Shown piece by piece: positions 1 to 8,712 of a stretch of 60,394 nt of DNA. The notes beneath the pieces were generated by a model. It had not been told where the DNA came from, did not search any database, and worked only from the letters and a program-made list of their open reading frames with translations. Source of the DNA: Methyloglobulus sp. (GTDB lineage Bacteria > Pseudomonadota > Gammaproteobacteria > Methylococcales > Methylomonadaceae); contig JABFQX010000003.1 of assembly GCA_013141505.1 (NCBI GenBank), forward strand, positions 1 through 60,394, read 5' to 3'. The translations under genes and the position numbers were made by a program. The stretch's first letter is position 1, and each line of letters begins with the position of its first letter.

Positions 1-144
1 TTGCCAGGCGACATCAATTATCATCAAGCACGATACAACTTTGTACATAAAATCAAACCCAAAGAAACTGCCGCTTGCTTGGCTAAGCACATGCCCCATG
101 ATGTAGCAGCGCTGAGTGAGTTAAGGCAGTCTTTGGTTTACTAA
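1..144 (+). CDS. C-terminal 47 residues of an unidentified protein (cut by window edge)
   Basis: Frame 1 is open from the first base to a TAA at 142-144. The piece is soluble-looking and ends in RQSLVY; it contains no motif I recognise. The real start lies upstream of the window, so family and function cannot be given. It is listed because the frame is open throughout and is followed by a gene-free stretch. Confidence 0.45.
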   Translation: MPGDINYHQARYNFVHKIKPKETAACLAKHMPHDVAALSELRQSLVY

Positions 145-485
145 ATGGATTAATAGGCGATTACGGCAACTGAGTTAAATTTGTATCAGGTTCAAAAATA
201 TTCAAGAGGAATTGTCGTGGCATTGCTCAACCTATGGCATCCACACCCACCAGCAAGCGGCAGATCATCCATCGTCCGATGCGCTGGGTGTTCCGGCGCT
301 TGATCCGAAGTGCACTTGCGGCAACCCTATGTACAATACCGTACAGTCTGGCTGGTTGCGTCCTGATGAAATTTTCGAAACCATTCGCGAAACACAACAA
401 TATTAAAGATTACATTGCCGCAAATAAAATATAAGCTAGACTTGAAATGCTAATTCTAGAGTCTGTTATTGATTAGCATCAAAAT
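145..485. other. Gene-poor spacer with a possible decayed transposase tail
   Basis: Two overlapping short frames occupy 212-434 and neither looks like a normal gene. The frame at 234-434 contains RPMRWVF, which resembles the PTMRWVF stretch near the C-terminus of IS1634-type transposases, so this may be insertion-sequence debris. An AGAGGA-like ribosome site at about 203-209 precedes only a short GTG frame. I see no RNA gene or clear promoter. Confidence 0.25.
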
Positions 486-998
486 GTGCGTCTAAGGTCA
501 CTTACAAACCGAAAAGTGAAAGCAAAATTTAAAACATTACATTTCTTGGGTTATCAACTCACTAGCGCATTATATTTGTTGACTTTATGTGTTAGCTTCG
601 TAGCAATCGGTTGGCTTCTGAATGGCTATTCAGCTTCTGAATTTGTCTGGTTCATAACGATAATGATTATTTGTTATGTTATTCGGGTTGGGTCAGGGGC
701 AATTGTGTTGGCATCGATTTGGATTGTCGGCCTAATGTCGGTGGCAGCAGTGCGCCAACTTTGGTTTCATGATATACCAAGACCGGAATTTAAATTTATA
801 CCTATGACATTGTTGGCTAATTGGCTATTTACTTTAGGAACGGCCTGGTTTTTGGGTAATGTAAGTGATTACTTTCGTCAGCAGTCTAATTCGAAAACCA
901 GGGTCTTTCTCGTGTTAATTGGCCTTGTGGCGGCTGGCTTGACATGCGGTTGGCAACTTTACTATCAGATGCTCCCGTTATTCTTCCCTCCGTCTTGA
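486..998 (+). CDS. Hypothetical multi-pass membrane protein (170 aa)
   Basis: A GTG start is used because the ATG two bases upstream runs into a stop after three codons. After a basic N-terminus the protein has about four hydrophobic helices (roughly residues 27-48, 53-85, 100-118, 135-158), with a positively charged loop near residues 125-135, so it is very probably an inner-membrane protein. No family motif is recognised. The next gene starts one base after its stop, so the two are almost certainly cotranscribed and perhaps act together. No good ribosome-binding site is visible. Confidence 0.6.
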   Translation: MRLRSLTNRKVKAKFKTLHFLGYQLTSALYLLTLCVSFVAIGWLLNGYSASEFVWFITIMIICYVIRVGSGAIVLASIWIVGLMSVAAVRQLWFHDIPRPEFKFIPMTLLANWLFTLGTAWFLGNVSDYFRQQSNSKTRVFLVLIGLVAAGLTCGWQLYYQMLPLFFPPS

Positions 999-999
999 C

Positions 1000-1431
1000 A
1001 TGAATGCTTCGCAAGATAAGCCATCAACTGATCAACAGGCATATTCTGCCCGTAATGCCGACTATTACATCCAACGAATAGATGCGGATGTTCGCGACAG
1101 TTTAAACCTGAAACAATTGGCCGCGGTTCGTATCGCCTTAGAATCTGCGATGCCTAAGCCATCACCCAAGATTGTTGACTTACGGGTAAACATTGATCTC
1201 ATTGTTTCCCGTTTCTATGTTGTGTTATTCGTAGGTAAGGATCGACGCAAGCAATTACGGCTGCATAATGCTTCAGGCATGACTAAATTTGCCAACAGAA
1301 TCGCTGCAGTCATGATGCTAATCGGACTAAACCTTAGCATCAGCCTATTTATTTTTCTGGTGCTATATTTAATCAAGTCTTCCTTGGGGATCAACCTGTT
1401 TTCAGGTCATTTGAGCGACTACATCCGCTAG
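1000..1431 (+). CDS. Hypothetical protein with C-terminal membrane helix (143 aa)
   Basis: It begins one base after the stop of the upstream membrane protein, which indicates coupling. Residues 1-90 are soluble and include a hydrophobic strand pattern followed by a basic GKDRRK stretch. Residues 100-128 form a strong transmembrane segment. The layout (short acidic head, strand region, Arg/Lys cluster, membrane helix) is like small proteobacterial membrane-associated proteins of unknown function. No enzymatic motif is visible. Confidence 0.6.
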   Translation: MNASQDKPSTDQQAYSARNADYYIQRIDADVRDSLNLKQLAAVRIALESAMPKPSPKIVDLRVNIDLIVSRFYVVLFVGKDRRKQLRLHNASGMTKFANRIAAVMMLIGLNLSISLFIFLVLYLIKSSLGINLFSGHLSDYIR

Positions 1432-1551
1432 TCATTGACCTATCTGAAAAAACCACTTCTTCATTTGCGGTACTACGTCAACTTGCAAAGAAGATACTAG
1501 AGATAAAAAACAAACCGTTAAACGCTTAATACACATATTGGATTAATTATT

Positions 1552-2613
1552 ATGAGTTATATATTCACAGTCTTGATAACGATGTTTTTTTCAACACAGA
1601 TCGTTAACGCTGTCGAAACACCCGCGAAAGTCGCCGAATTTGAATCCCAATATGAAGAAAACTTGTATTCTCTTAAAGACTTAACAGGTGTTTACGTCGT
1701 TTTGGATTATGTCGTAAAAGCGACTGAAAAAAGCCACCTTACTGTCAATCCAAACTTACAAAAAGACGTCAAGAAACGCTTGGAAAGCGCTGGCCTCAAA
1801 CTGTTGAATAAGGAAGAGATGATGGATACGCCGGGCAACCCGGAACTGGATATTTTCCCCACTTTTCCCGCCCACCTTTCTGCCGAGGCGGGAGAAAGCG
1901 ACTCTGAAGTCGCTATCCCTAATAATCTTACCGCCAGCAGCCACCAGTGCTGCTACTCCAGCGTCTGGGGTTCATTTTCGCAAGCTGCTGAGATAGAGCG
2001 CAAGCTGGGCAGTAAATACCGCCTGAGCACTTGGGGCAACGGCAGCAATACCGATTCTTGTGACAGGCTTGGGGAATGGATGAATGAAGCGACGCTCAAA
2101 ATCATCGATAACTTTATTGCCGATTATAAAAAATCGAAAGAGCCTAAGAAAAAACCGCAAGCGAAACCACAGCCGGCTAAACAAGATAACGCAACAACTT
2201 CTGAAGCAACCGTGCAAGTCAGCGAACCATCTCAAAAACAGTATATTAAAGTGAAAGAAGTTGACGACACCAAAGATATGACCTGCGACACAGCCCTGAT
2301 GATTTATGCACAGATTTTTAAAACCGGCTCATCGACCATCAGCACTGCCAAAGAGGCTTTACTCGACAAACTGGCATCGCACATGTTGACGTGCAAAAAC
2401 TACCGTTATCGTATCGAAACGCATTCTGACAAGCGGGGTAGCGATGAAACCAATGAAATACTATCGGCCCGCCGTGGCATTGCCATTAATAAATTTTTGC
2501 TTGATAAAGGCTTAGAGGAAACACAGTTTGAAATGCGCTTTCTTGATAGTGATAAATCCAAGTCAACCGAATCGGAAGATGATGTGATTATTACCCCTAT
2601 CAGCCAGCAATAG
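1552..2613 (+). CDS. OmpA-family cell-envelope protein
   Basis: 353 residues with a signal peptide ending near NAVE (residues 1-21). The middle has no recognised fold, and a Lys/Pro/Ala-rich linker lies at about 190-215. The C-terminal ~80 residues form an OmpA-type peptidoglycan-binding domain: HSDKRGSDETNEILSARRG (about 293-311) fits the family GHTDxxGxxxxNxxLSxxRA signature, with a shifted first glycine. There is no N-terminal eight-stranded barrel. It probably tethers an envelope component to murein. It lies 74 bp before the GH9 gene on the same strand, so it may belong to the glycan-related unit downstream. Confidence 0.75.
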   Translation: MSYIFTVLITMFFSTQIVNAVETPAKVAEFESQYEENLYSLKDLTGVYVVLDYVVKATEKSHLTVNPNLQKDVKKRLESAGLKLLNKEEMMDTPGNPELDIFPTFPAHLSAEAGESDSEVAIPNNLTASSHQCCYSSVWGSFSQAAEIERKLGSKYRLSTWGNGSNTDSCDRLGEWMNEATLKIIDNFIADYKKSKEPKKKPQAKPQPAKQDNATTSEATVQVSEPSQKQYIKVKEVDDTKDMTCDTALMIYAQIFKTGSSTISTAKEALLDKLASHMLTCKNYRYRIETHSDKRGSDETNEILSARRGIAINKFLLDKGLEETQFEMRFLDSDKSKSTESEDDVIITPISQQ

Positions 2614-2687
2614 CCTTGAGGATCGCATAAAGGTGGTCATCGGACAAACAAGTCGGGCTTTAACAAATCCTCATCAGGAGATGAATC

Positions 2688-4403
2688 GTGCAGAAAAATA
2701 CTAGCTTATCTATGCTTCTTTTACTGGGTGTCCTGCTCTGCCCGCTAGCAGAAGCCAAGACGGTTGTTTTAAACCAAGTCGGATATTTGCCTACTTGGCC
2801 TAAAATAGCATTCCTTGTCAATGCTGAGGGGAAAACAAAGCAAGCAGAATTGCTGGACGCAACTGATCGGCATAGCGTGTTCAAATTCAAGGCTGGAACT
2901 AGCAAAAAAGATCCACAAACCCAAGATACCCTACAAGAATTAAATTTTTCAACTTTCGATAAGGTTGGCCGCTACATTGTTAAAGTCGGCGATGTTGAAT
3001 CCCATCCATTCGCTATTGGCCAGGATATCTATCAGCAACCGTTGAAGCTGCTGTTCCGGTCTTATTATTTGCAACGCTGCGGCATAAAAATCGACGATGC
3101 CGAGACCAAACTTAAGCATGAAGCCTGCCATCTGAATGATGCCGTCATTGCAAGGGAAGACAATGCCCACAAAACCGGTGACCGCGTACCCACAACCGGG
3201 GGGTGGCACGATGCGGGTGATTATGGCAAATACATTGCGACAACGGCCGTCACCATCGGTCGTCTTTTGGCATTATATGAAGATTATCCCGATTTTTTTG
3301 GCAAGTTCAGTTCTGACATACCAGAAAGCGGCAATACACAACCGGATATCCTGGATGAAGCACAGGTCGGGTTGGATTGGATGCTCGCTATGCAGCGTCC
3401 TGACGGCGCTTTATACCGTAAAATTGGCGGCGATGCCTGGCCGAAAGGCTTGACTCCAGACCAAAACAATCAAGTCCGGTTTCTGTACCCTATCACCACG
3501 CCGGAAACCGCCAAAGCCGCCGCCGCTTGGGCTATGGCAGCAAGAGTTTACCAGGCTTCGCAACCGGAAAAAGCGGCCAAATATCTGGAAGCGGCAAAAC
3601 TAAGCTGGCATTACCTGGAATCTATCGACAAACAATTTTTCGATTTTAAGGAAGGGGACAATAAGGGTTCCGGGCCTTATATGTACAATAAAACCGATAA
3701 TGATCTATCCTTAACTTACGATTGGGATGACCGCTTATGGGCTGCGACTGAATTGTTGGTTACCACGGGTGAAGAAAAATATAAAAAATATGTTGGGAAA
3801 ACCCTTCCTGCCGCCCCGCTTAATCCATTCGAGTGGAAAGATCCTTCGGCAATGGCACTGACCCATATCTTGTTTCATCCCAAGTTACAGCCTTATAAGC
3901 CATGGCGGGCTGCAACGAAAAAGAAGTTTTTGGATCGCGCCAAAAAATTGATGGGTAATTTGACTGACAGCGGCTACCGCATTGCCAATAACCGTTTTGT
4001 TTGGAGTTCCAACAAGATTACGGCAGAAGAAGGGATTATCCTGATTAATGCTTATAACCTTACTAAAAATAAAGATTATCTCAATGCGGCGGTCGCACAA
4101 TTGAATTACCTGTTAGGCCGCAATCATTTTGACTTGTCGTTTGTTTCAGGCGTTGGCTCTCATGCTGTTGAAAATGTCAGCCATATTTATTTAATAGCGA
4201 CAAAATCCAAATTACCTGGATTGTTTGTCGGCGGCCCTAACGAACTGGAGCAATCTGATATAGGCCCCAAAAACAAGGGCCCGCTTAGCTACATTGACGA
4301 TAACCGTTCTTACGCTACGAATGAATATGCTATTGATTACAACGCGTCTTTGATCGGCTTAATGGGCATATTATTGCAAACACCTTACCCAAGCGGACAT
4401 TAA
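2688..4403 (+). CDS. Secreted glycoside hydrolase family 9 (endoglucanase-type)
   Basis: 571 residues. The GTG start at 2688 is set by an AGGAG seven bases upstream; the ATG at 2681 is out of frame. A signal peptide (1-23) precedes an Ig-like cellulase N-terminal domain (about 25-110, with LNQVGYLPTWPKIAFLV) and a GH9 (alpha/alpha)6 barrel. The catalytic Asp pair is D175/D178 in GGWHDAGDYGKY, and the general acid is E546 in NEYAIDYNASL. GH9 enzymes cleave beta-1,4-glucans and some mixed-linkage glucans. The usual HHR motif near the C-terminal lobe is altered (SHAVENVSHI), so the substrate may not be plain cellulose. It is followed 33 bp later by an OpgC-like acyltransferase, suggesting action on a periplasmic or secreted glucan of the cell's own making. 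Confidence 0.88.
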   Translation: MQKNTSLSMLLLLGVLLCPLAEAKTVVLNQVGYLPTWPKIAFLVNAEGKTKQAELLDATDRHSVFKFKAGTSKKDPQTQDTLQELNFSTFDKVGRYIVKVGDVESHPFAIGQDIYQQPLKLLFRSYYLQRCGIKIDDAETKLKHEACHLNDAVIAREDNAHKTGDRVPTTGGWHDAGDYGKYIATTAVTIGRLLALYEDYPDFFGKFSSDIPESGNTQPDILDEAQVGLDWMLAMQRPDGALYRKIGGDAWPKGLTPDQNNQVRFLYPITTPETAKAAAAWAMAARVYQASQPEKAAKYLEAAKLSWHYLESIDKQFFDFKEGDNKGSGPYMYNKTDNDLSLTYDWDDRLWAATELLVTTGEEKYKKYVGKTLPAAPLNPFEWKDPSAMALTHILFHPKLQPYKPWRAATKKKFLDRAKKLMGNLTDSGYRIANNRFVWSSNKITAEEGIILINAYNLTKNKDYLNAAVAQLNYLLGRNHFDLSFVSGVGSHAVENVSHIYLIATKSKLPGLFVGGPNELEQSDIGPKNKGPLSYIDDNRSYATNEYAIDYNASLIGLMGILLQTPYPSGH

Positions 4404-4436
4404 TCCGAAGTATACGAAAACTAATTAGGGGTTACG

Positions 4437-5645
4437 ATGAATTTACGAATTGCAAACTGGGCTTATCCTGAAGATGGTGGAACCCGCGACTTACGCCTGG
4501 ATTTCATGCGCGGCTTTGTTATTCCGTTGTTAATTGTTGGTCATTTCGACTATTTTTCGCTGTTCATGTATATCGGCTGGGAGCGCATGGGCGTGGTGTC
4601 TACCGCCGAAATATTTGTGACGCTTGCCGGTGTAGTTGTTGGCATGGTATACGGCAAAAAAATCAAAAAGGATGGCTTCGATGCTTGTTTGACCGCACTG
4701 TTGAGCCGTGCCGCGCAACTTTATAAGGTCAATGTGTTTATTATCTTAACGGTTGGCGTGTTGCGTTATGTACCTTTTATTGACATGACCGCTGTCACCA
4801 CTTTCCATGACCCGTATCGGAACATCAATTATCCATTGTACCCTTCTATTAATGATGGCATTTTCCGGCTCTTAAGTTCTGCGTTGATGTTACGGTGCGG
4901 CCCGCACCAGTTTCAAATCATAGGCTTATATGTCGTCCTGTTTGCCTTGGTGACGCCACTGGCGTTCTGGATGCTGCAAAAAAAGCAACTTAAAATGCTT
5001 TTGGGCATAAGTTGGGTTTTGTATTTGATTAACTTTGGCGTACCTGAGTCGCAAGTTGCAACAGCAGAAATACGTTGGACGGGTGCCCAGTTTGAATACG
5101 CTTTTCCGCTAATTGCCTGGCAGTTGATTTATATACACGGCATTGTTGCCGGGTATTACAAAAAAGAACTGATGGAGTTTTTTAACGGGTCAATAGGCAA
5201 GCAGCTTATCTATGCGGCTTTTTTAATCAGTTTTTGTTTTTTTATCTTTACCCTAAACCACCCTATTAAGGAATTCGTCGAATGGAGTAAGCTGTCTTTC
5301 GTCCCGCCCGCTACATTCGAACACTTGTATTTTAATTATTTCCAAAAATATAAGCTTGGCCCAGGCCGGCTGTTCAATATGGTGGCCTTATTTATCAGTA
5401 TTTACGTCTTGTTGACGCTTTATTGGAAACCCATCAATCGTGCTTTAGGCTGGTTTTTAATTCCTTTGGGTCAAGCTTCCTTGTACATATTTTTTATCCA
5501 TATCTTCTTGCTGTTATTGGTCAGCAACACGCCCTTTCCGGGCTACCACGATTTCTGGATTAACACAGGCATCCACTTTGTTATCCTTACTTTAATTTGG
5601 CTAATGGTGAAAACCCAATTTTTGTTCCGATGGATTCCCAGATAG
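4437..5645 (+). CDS. OpgC-type membrane acyltransferase
   Basis: 402 residues with about ten transmembrane helices. The N-terminal DLRLDFMRGFVIPLLIVGHF and the following VSTAEIFVTLAGVVVGMVYG are characteristic of the OpgC family, which in enterobacteria transfers succinyl groups to osmoregulated periplasmic glucans. The start ATG follows an AGGGG-type ribosome site. It is cotranscribed with the GH9 gene, so the pair plausibly trims and acylates one glucan. No opgG/opgH homologue is in the window, and the only glucan synthase nearby is the GT2 at 17486-19333 on the other strand. The family call is firm; donor and acceptor are inferred. Confidence 0.85.
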   Translation: MNLRIANWAYPEDGGTRDLRLDFMRGFVIPLLIVGHFDYFSLFMYIGWERMGVVSTAEIFVTLAGVVVGMVYGKKIKKDGFDACLTALLSRAAQLYKVNVFIILTVGVLRYVPFIDMTAVTTFHDPYRNINYPLYPSINDGIFRLLSSALMLRCGPHQFQIIGLYVVLFALVTPLAFWMLQKKQLKMLLGISWVLYLINFGVPESQVATAEIRWTGAQFEYAFPLIAWQLIYIHGIVAGYYKKELMEFFNGSIGKQLIYAAFLISFCFFIFTLNHPIKEFVEWSKLSFVPPATFEHLYFNYFQKYKLGPGRLFNMVALFISIYVLLTLYWKPINRALGWFLIPLGQASLYIFFIHIFLLLLVSNTPFPGYHDFWINTGIHFVILTLIWLMVKTQFLFRWIPR

Positions 5646-5688
5646 CACTTAACTGACCTATTGATCCGGCCTTATGAGCTTTAATTTC

Positions 5689-5741
5689 CCTTCGTCCGCT
5701 CAGGGAACGTTACAGTTTCGTTCCCTGAGCGGAGTCGAAGG
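5689..5741. repeat. REP-like inverted repeat between convergent genes
   Basis: The two arms are about 21 and 23 bases (5689-5709 and 5719-5741) with a 9-base loop and a two-base bulge. The right arm contains the core ccctgagcggagtcgaagg. It sits just after the OpgC-like gene and before the convergent GGDEF/EAL gene, so it may also serve as a bidirectional transcription stop. The same 19-base core recurs at 52025-52043 inside a coding frame. Confidence 0.85.
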
Positions 5742-5805
5742 CATAAAACACTTTAAAAGACCGAATCAATAAAAATACTGAAGCGCTTTATTTAAACTTG
5801 GTCGA

Positions 5806-5837
5806 GGGCAAATGGGCAAATGGGCAAATGGGCAAAA
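5806..5837. repeat. Four tandem copies of an 8-base unit
   Basis: The unit gggcaaat is repeated three times exactly (5806-5829), with a fourth copy ending in aaa (5830-5837). It lies 12 bases beyond the stop of the GGDEF/EAL gene. This is a short simple-sequence tract likely to vary in copy number by slippage. Confidence 0.9.
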
Positions 5838-5849
5838 ATTAAATCCCAT

Positions 5850-8615
5850 TTACCCGCCCAAGTGTTGCTCCTGAATCAATTTGGTAAATTCATCAATTGG
5901 GATGGGACGACAGTTGAAATAGCCCTGATAACTATCACAACCTTTAAGCTGCAAGAATTCTAATTGTTCTTTGGTTTCGACACCTTCCGCGATTACTTTA
6001 AAGCCCAAGTTATGTGCCATGGCGACAATCGTTGCCGCAATTTCCATATCGTCTTTACTGTGGGGGATGTCATCAATAAAGCTTTTATCGATTTTCAACA
6101 CATCCAACGGAAACCGCTTGAGATAAGCCAACGATGAATAACCCGTGCCAAAATCGTCAATCGCAACCTTAATCCCGCTTTCATGGAGTTTGTTAAGAAT
6201 TTTAACCGCGTTCTCATGGTTTTTCATCAAGCCACTTTCGGTTATTTCCAGCTCCAGTTGCCCTGCTGGAAAGCCGGTTTCGGCGATAACCTTTTTGACC
6301 AACGCGTTAATGTCGCTGCGCTTAAATTGTTGTGTAGAAACATTAACCGCCAAGGTTATTGGTGGAAATCCCATATCCAGCCAGATTCGGCCCTGCTTAC
6401 AGGTTTCATGTAGCACCCATTCGCCGATTGCCACGATGAGATTAGTTTCTTCGGCAACGGGTATAAAACGTCCGGGCGGAATCAAGCCTTCGTTAGGGTC
6501 TTGCCAACGGACCAACGCTTCGGCACCGATAATGCGGTTACTGGCAATATCAATTTGCGGTTGAAAATAGACCCGAAGTTCATTGTTCAAAATTGCCTTG
6601 CGTAAGCGTCCTTCTAATTTAATGCGCTCACGTGCTACACGGGTGAAATCTGCTGAAAAATAAACAAAATGACCTCCACCTTGTTCTTTCGCTTTGTACA
6701 TGGCAGAATCCGCTTGAGCCATTAAAGACTCAAAGTTACTTCCGTGCTGTGGGTACAAGCTTATACCGATACTGGCATCTACCCACACATCGTGATCATG
6801 CACTAGATTAAAAGCTTTACTTAGGTCGTCGACTATCCGTTCAGCCACTCGGGCAGCATCTTCAGGGTTGGCTATATTTTCCAGTATCACCACAAATTCA
6901 TCCCCCCCCAGTCGCGCCACCATGTCAACGGCACGCAAGTTGGTTTTGATTCGTTCAGCGACTTGTTTTAATAATTCGTCACCTGCCTGATGGCCCAGGG
7001 TATCGTTGACATCTTTAAAACGATCCAAGTCAAGCATCAATAAGGCAAACTGTTGCCCTTCCCTTTTTGATCTTTGTATACAATGCTTGAGCCTTTCTTG
7101 CAACAACCTTCGATTGGGTAGTTGGGTAAGAGAATCATAGAAAGCAAGGTTCTTGATTTCATCTTCCGCTAATTTGCGCTGAGTGATGTCGATATAGGCG
7201 GCAACATAATGCGTGACTTTGCCATCATCATTTTTTACTGCGGTAATAGCTAACCAGACCAGTATAATCTCGCCATTTTTACGCTTATCCCAAATTTCGC
7301 CTTGCCAAAATCCAGTGTTGGCGATGGCCTCCCACATGTCCTGATAAAATTGTTGGTCATGCCGACCTGACTTGAGGAAATTCATTTTTTGGCCGATGAC
7401 TTCTTCCCTCATATAGCCAGAGGTTTGTACAAAAGCATTGTTTGCCTGCAGGATGATGGAGTCGGCATCGGTAATGATCAATGGTTCCTGGGTCTCGAAC
7501 GCCGCAGCAGCGACACGTAAATCTACTTCAGCATTTTTGCGTGCGGTGATATCAATAGCAGAACCGATGTAGCCAGAAAAAACAGTGTCCTGATAATTAA
7601 CTTTGCCTTTGTCTAAAATCCAGAACCAATCGCCATTAACGCCACGAATCCGGTATTCAGAAGTTAAAACCGCATCCTTTTCAGTATTTTTGATATTACC
7701 GATGAAAGCGGTTTCCTTGTCATCTGGATGAATTTGGTCTAGCCATTGCAAATGGGTAAGCTGATCGACATCGACTCCAGTAAATTTGCGCCAACACTGG
7801 TTGACAAAAGTAAAGTCTCCGTTCGTATCGGTAATCCAGATCATAGTGGCTGCGTTATCGGCTAATTGGCGAAAACGCTCTTCACTTTCTATTAATGCCG
7901 ATTCGGCTTGTTTTTGTTGGGTAACATCGCGTATTGCCCGTGCCAGAAAATTTCCTTCACTTGTATCAATGGTGTTACAACTGATTTCCACATCAATTTC
8001 TGTTTGATCCTTCTTTTTTGCAACATACGGCGCGTTGTCGCAAGAGATAGCATTGTTATTTACTGAAATTACAAGATCAATCGGTTGCCCGATTAATTCG
8101 TTCGCTTCAAAACCTAATAATTTTCCCGCCTGTTGGTTGACCATAGTAATCCTGCCCTGGTCGTTACTTATGATCATTGCATCTGGAGACGCATTGAAGA
8201 TGGCACGCATGAATATGCCTTTGGTCTTATATGCCGTAAGACTGGGCAGCTCCAATAAAAGGGGCATTATTCGCCAAATTATTACGGCACTTCCCAACGA
8301 TACACAGGCAGTTGCCAATTTGACCATGCCATCGAGCCAATAATCGGGATACCATATTGTCCAGACACTGATGACATGGGTGATTCCGCATAATAGGATA
8401 AATGCCCCAAACAGCAAGAATATGCGGGAAAAAGCGAGATCTTTACGTTTATCTACAAAATAAATTAAAGCGAAAGGAATGGTAAAATAAGACAATGCAA
8501 TAATTGCATCGCTTAAGACATGCAACCACAAGATTGATGGCTGCCACAAATAACAAGCGCCGTGTGGCATAAATTCGTTAGCAGAGCTGAATAAATCGTC
8601 AAACCGAGCCGTCAT
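5850..8615 (-). CDS. Ethylene-receptor-like / PAS / GGDEF-EAL c-di-GMP enzyme
   Basis: 921 residues from the ATG at 8615, chosen because GGAGG lies four bases upstream; an ATG 21 bases earlier has no such site. Three membrane helices (about 28-105) match the Cu(I)-dependent ethylene-binding domain: D36, Y43, I46, P47, I73, C76, G77 and H80 are spaced exactly like D25, Y32, I35, P36, I62, C65, G66 and H69 of Arabidopsis ETR1. Three PAS/PAC units follow (about 120-490). The GGDEF domain is intact (ARLGGDEF) with an RxxD inhibitory site (RAVD) five residues before it. The EAL domain is intact (GAEALVRW, ELEITES, AIDDFGTGYSS). It could both make and degrade c-di-GMP. It is followed by an HD-GYP regulator on the same strand and is probably a membrane sensor. 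Confidence 0.9.
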   Translation of the reverse strand: MTARFDDLFSSANEFMPHGACYLWQPSILWLHVLSDAIIALSYFTIPFALIYFVDKRKDLAFSRIFLLFGAFILLCGITHVISVWTIWYPDYWLDGMVKLATACVSLGSAVIIWRIMPLLLELPSLTAYKTKGIFMRAIFNASPDAMIISNDQGRITMVNQQAGKLLGFEANELIGQPIDLVISVNNNAISCDNAPYVAKKKDQTEIDVEISCNTIDTSEGNFLARAIRDVTQQKQAESALIESEERFRQLADNAATMIWITDTNGDFTFVNQCWRKFTGVDVDQLTHLQWLDQIHPDDKETAFIGNIKNTEKDAVLTSEYRIRGVNGDWFWILDKGKVNYQDTVFSGYIGSAIDITARKNAEVDLRVAAAAFETQEPLIITDADSIILQANNAFVQTSGYMREEVIGQKMNFLKSGRHDQQFYQDMWEAIANTGFWQGEIWDKRKNGEIILVWLAITAVKNDDGKVTHYVAAYIDITQRKLAEDEIKNLAFYDSLTQLPNRRLLQERLKHCIQRSKREGQQFALLMLDLDRFKDVNDTLGHQAGDELLKQVAERIKTNLRAVDMVARLGGDEFVVILENIANPEDAARVAERIVDDLSKAFNLVHDHDVWVDASIGISLYPQHGSNFESLMAQADSAMYKAKEQGGGHFVYFSADFTRVARERIKLEGRLRKAILNNELRVYFQPQIDIASNRIIGAEALVRWQDPNEGLIPPGRFIPVAEETNLIVAIGEWVLHETCKQGRIWLDMGFPPITLAVNVSTQQFKRSDINALVKKVIAETGFPAGQLELEITESGLMKNHENAVKILNKLHESGIKVAIDDFGTGYSSLAYLKRFPLDVLKIDKSFIDDIPHSKDDMEIAATIVAMAHNLGFKVIAEGVETKEQLEFLQLKGCDSYQGYFNCRPIPIDEFTKLIQEQHLGG

Positions 8616-8712
8616 ACTACCTCCAGAAGCAATCATGCTTTAAACAGCCTGAGATTTTCAAATCGCAATTGTGCCGACTGGTTATGATCATCCAGTTTAA
8701 TAGCCTCTATTT

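Noticed and set aside
212-434. Overlapping 64- and 66-codon frames
   Set aside because: Neither has coding character; the RPMRWVF stretch hints at IS1634-type transposase debris but is too short to call.
5806-5837. CRISPR-like array
   Set aside because: Eight-base units without spacers; a simple tandem repeat. No CRISPR array or cas gene is seen anywhere in the window.
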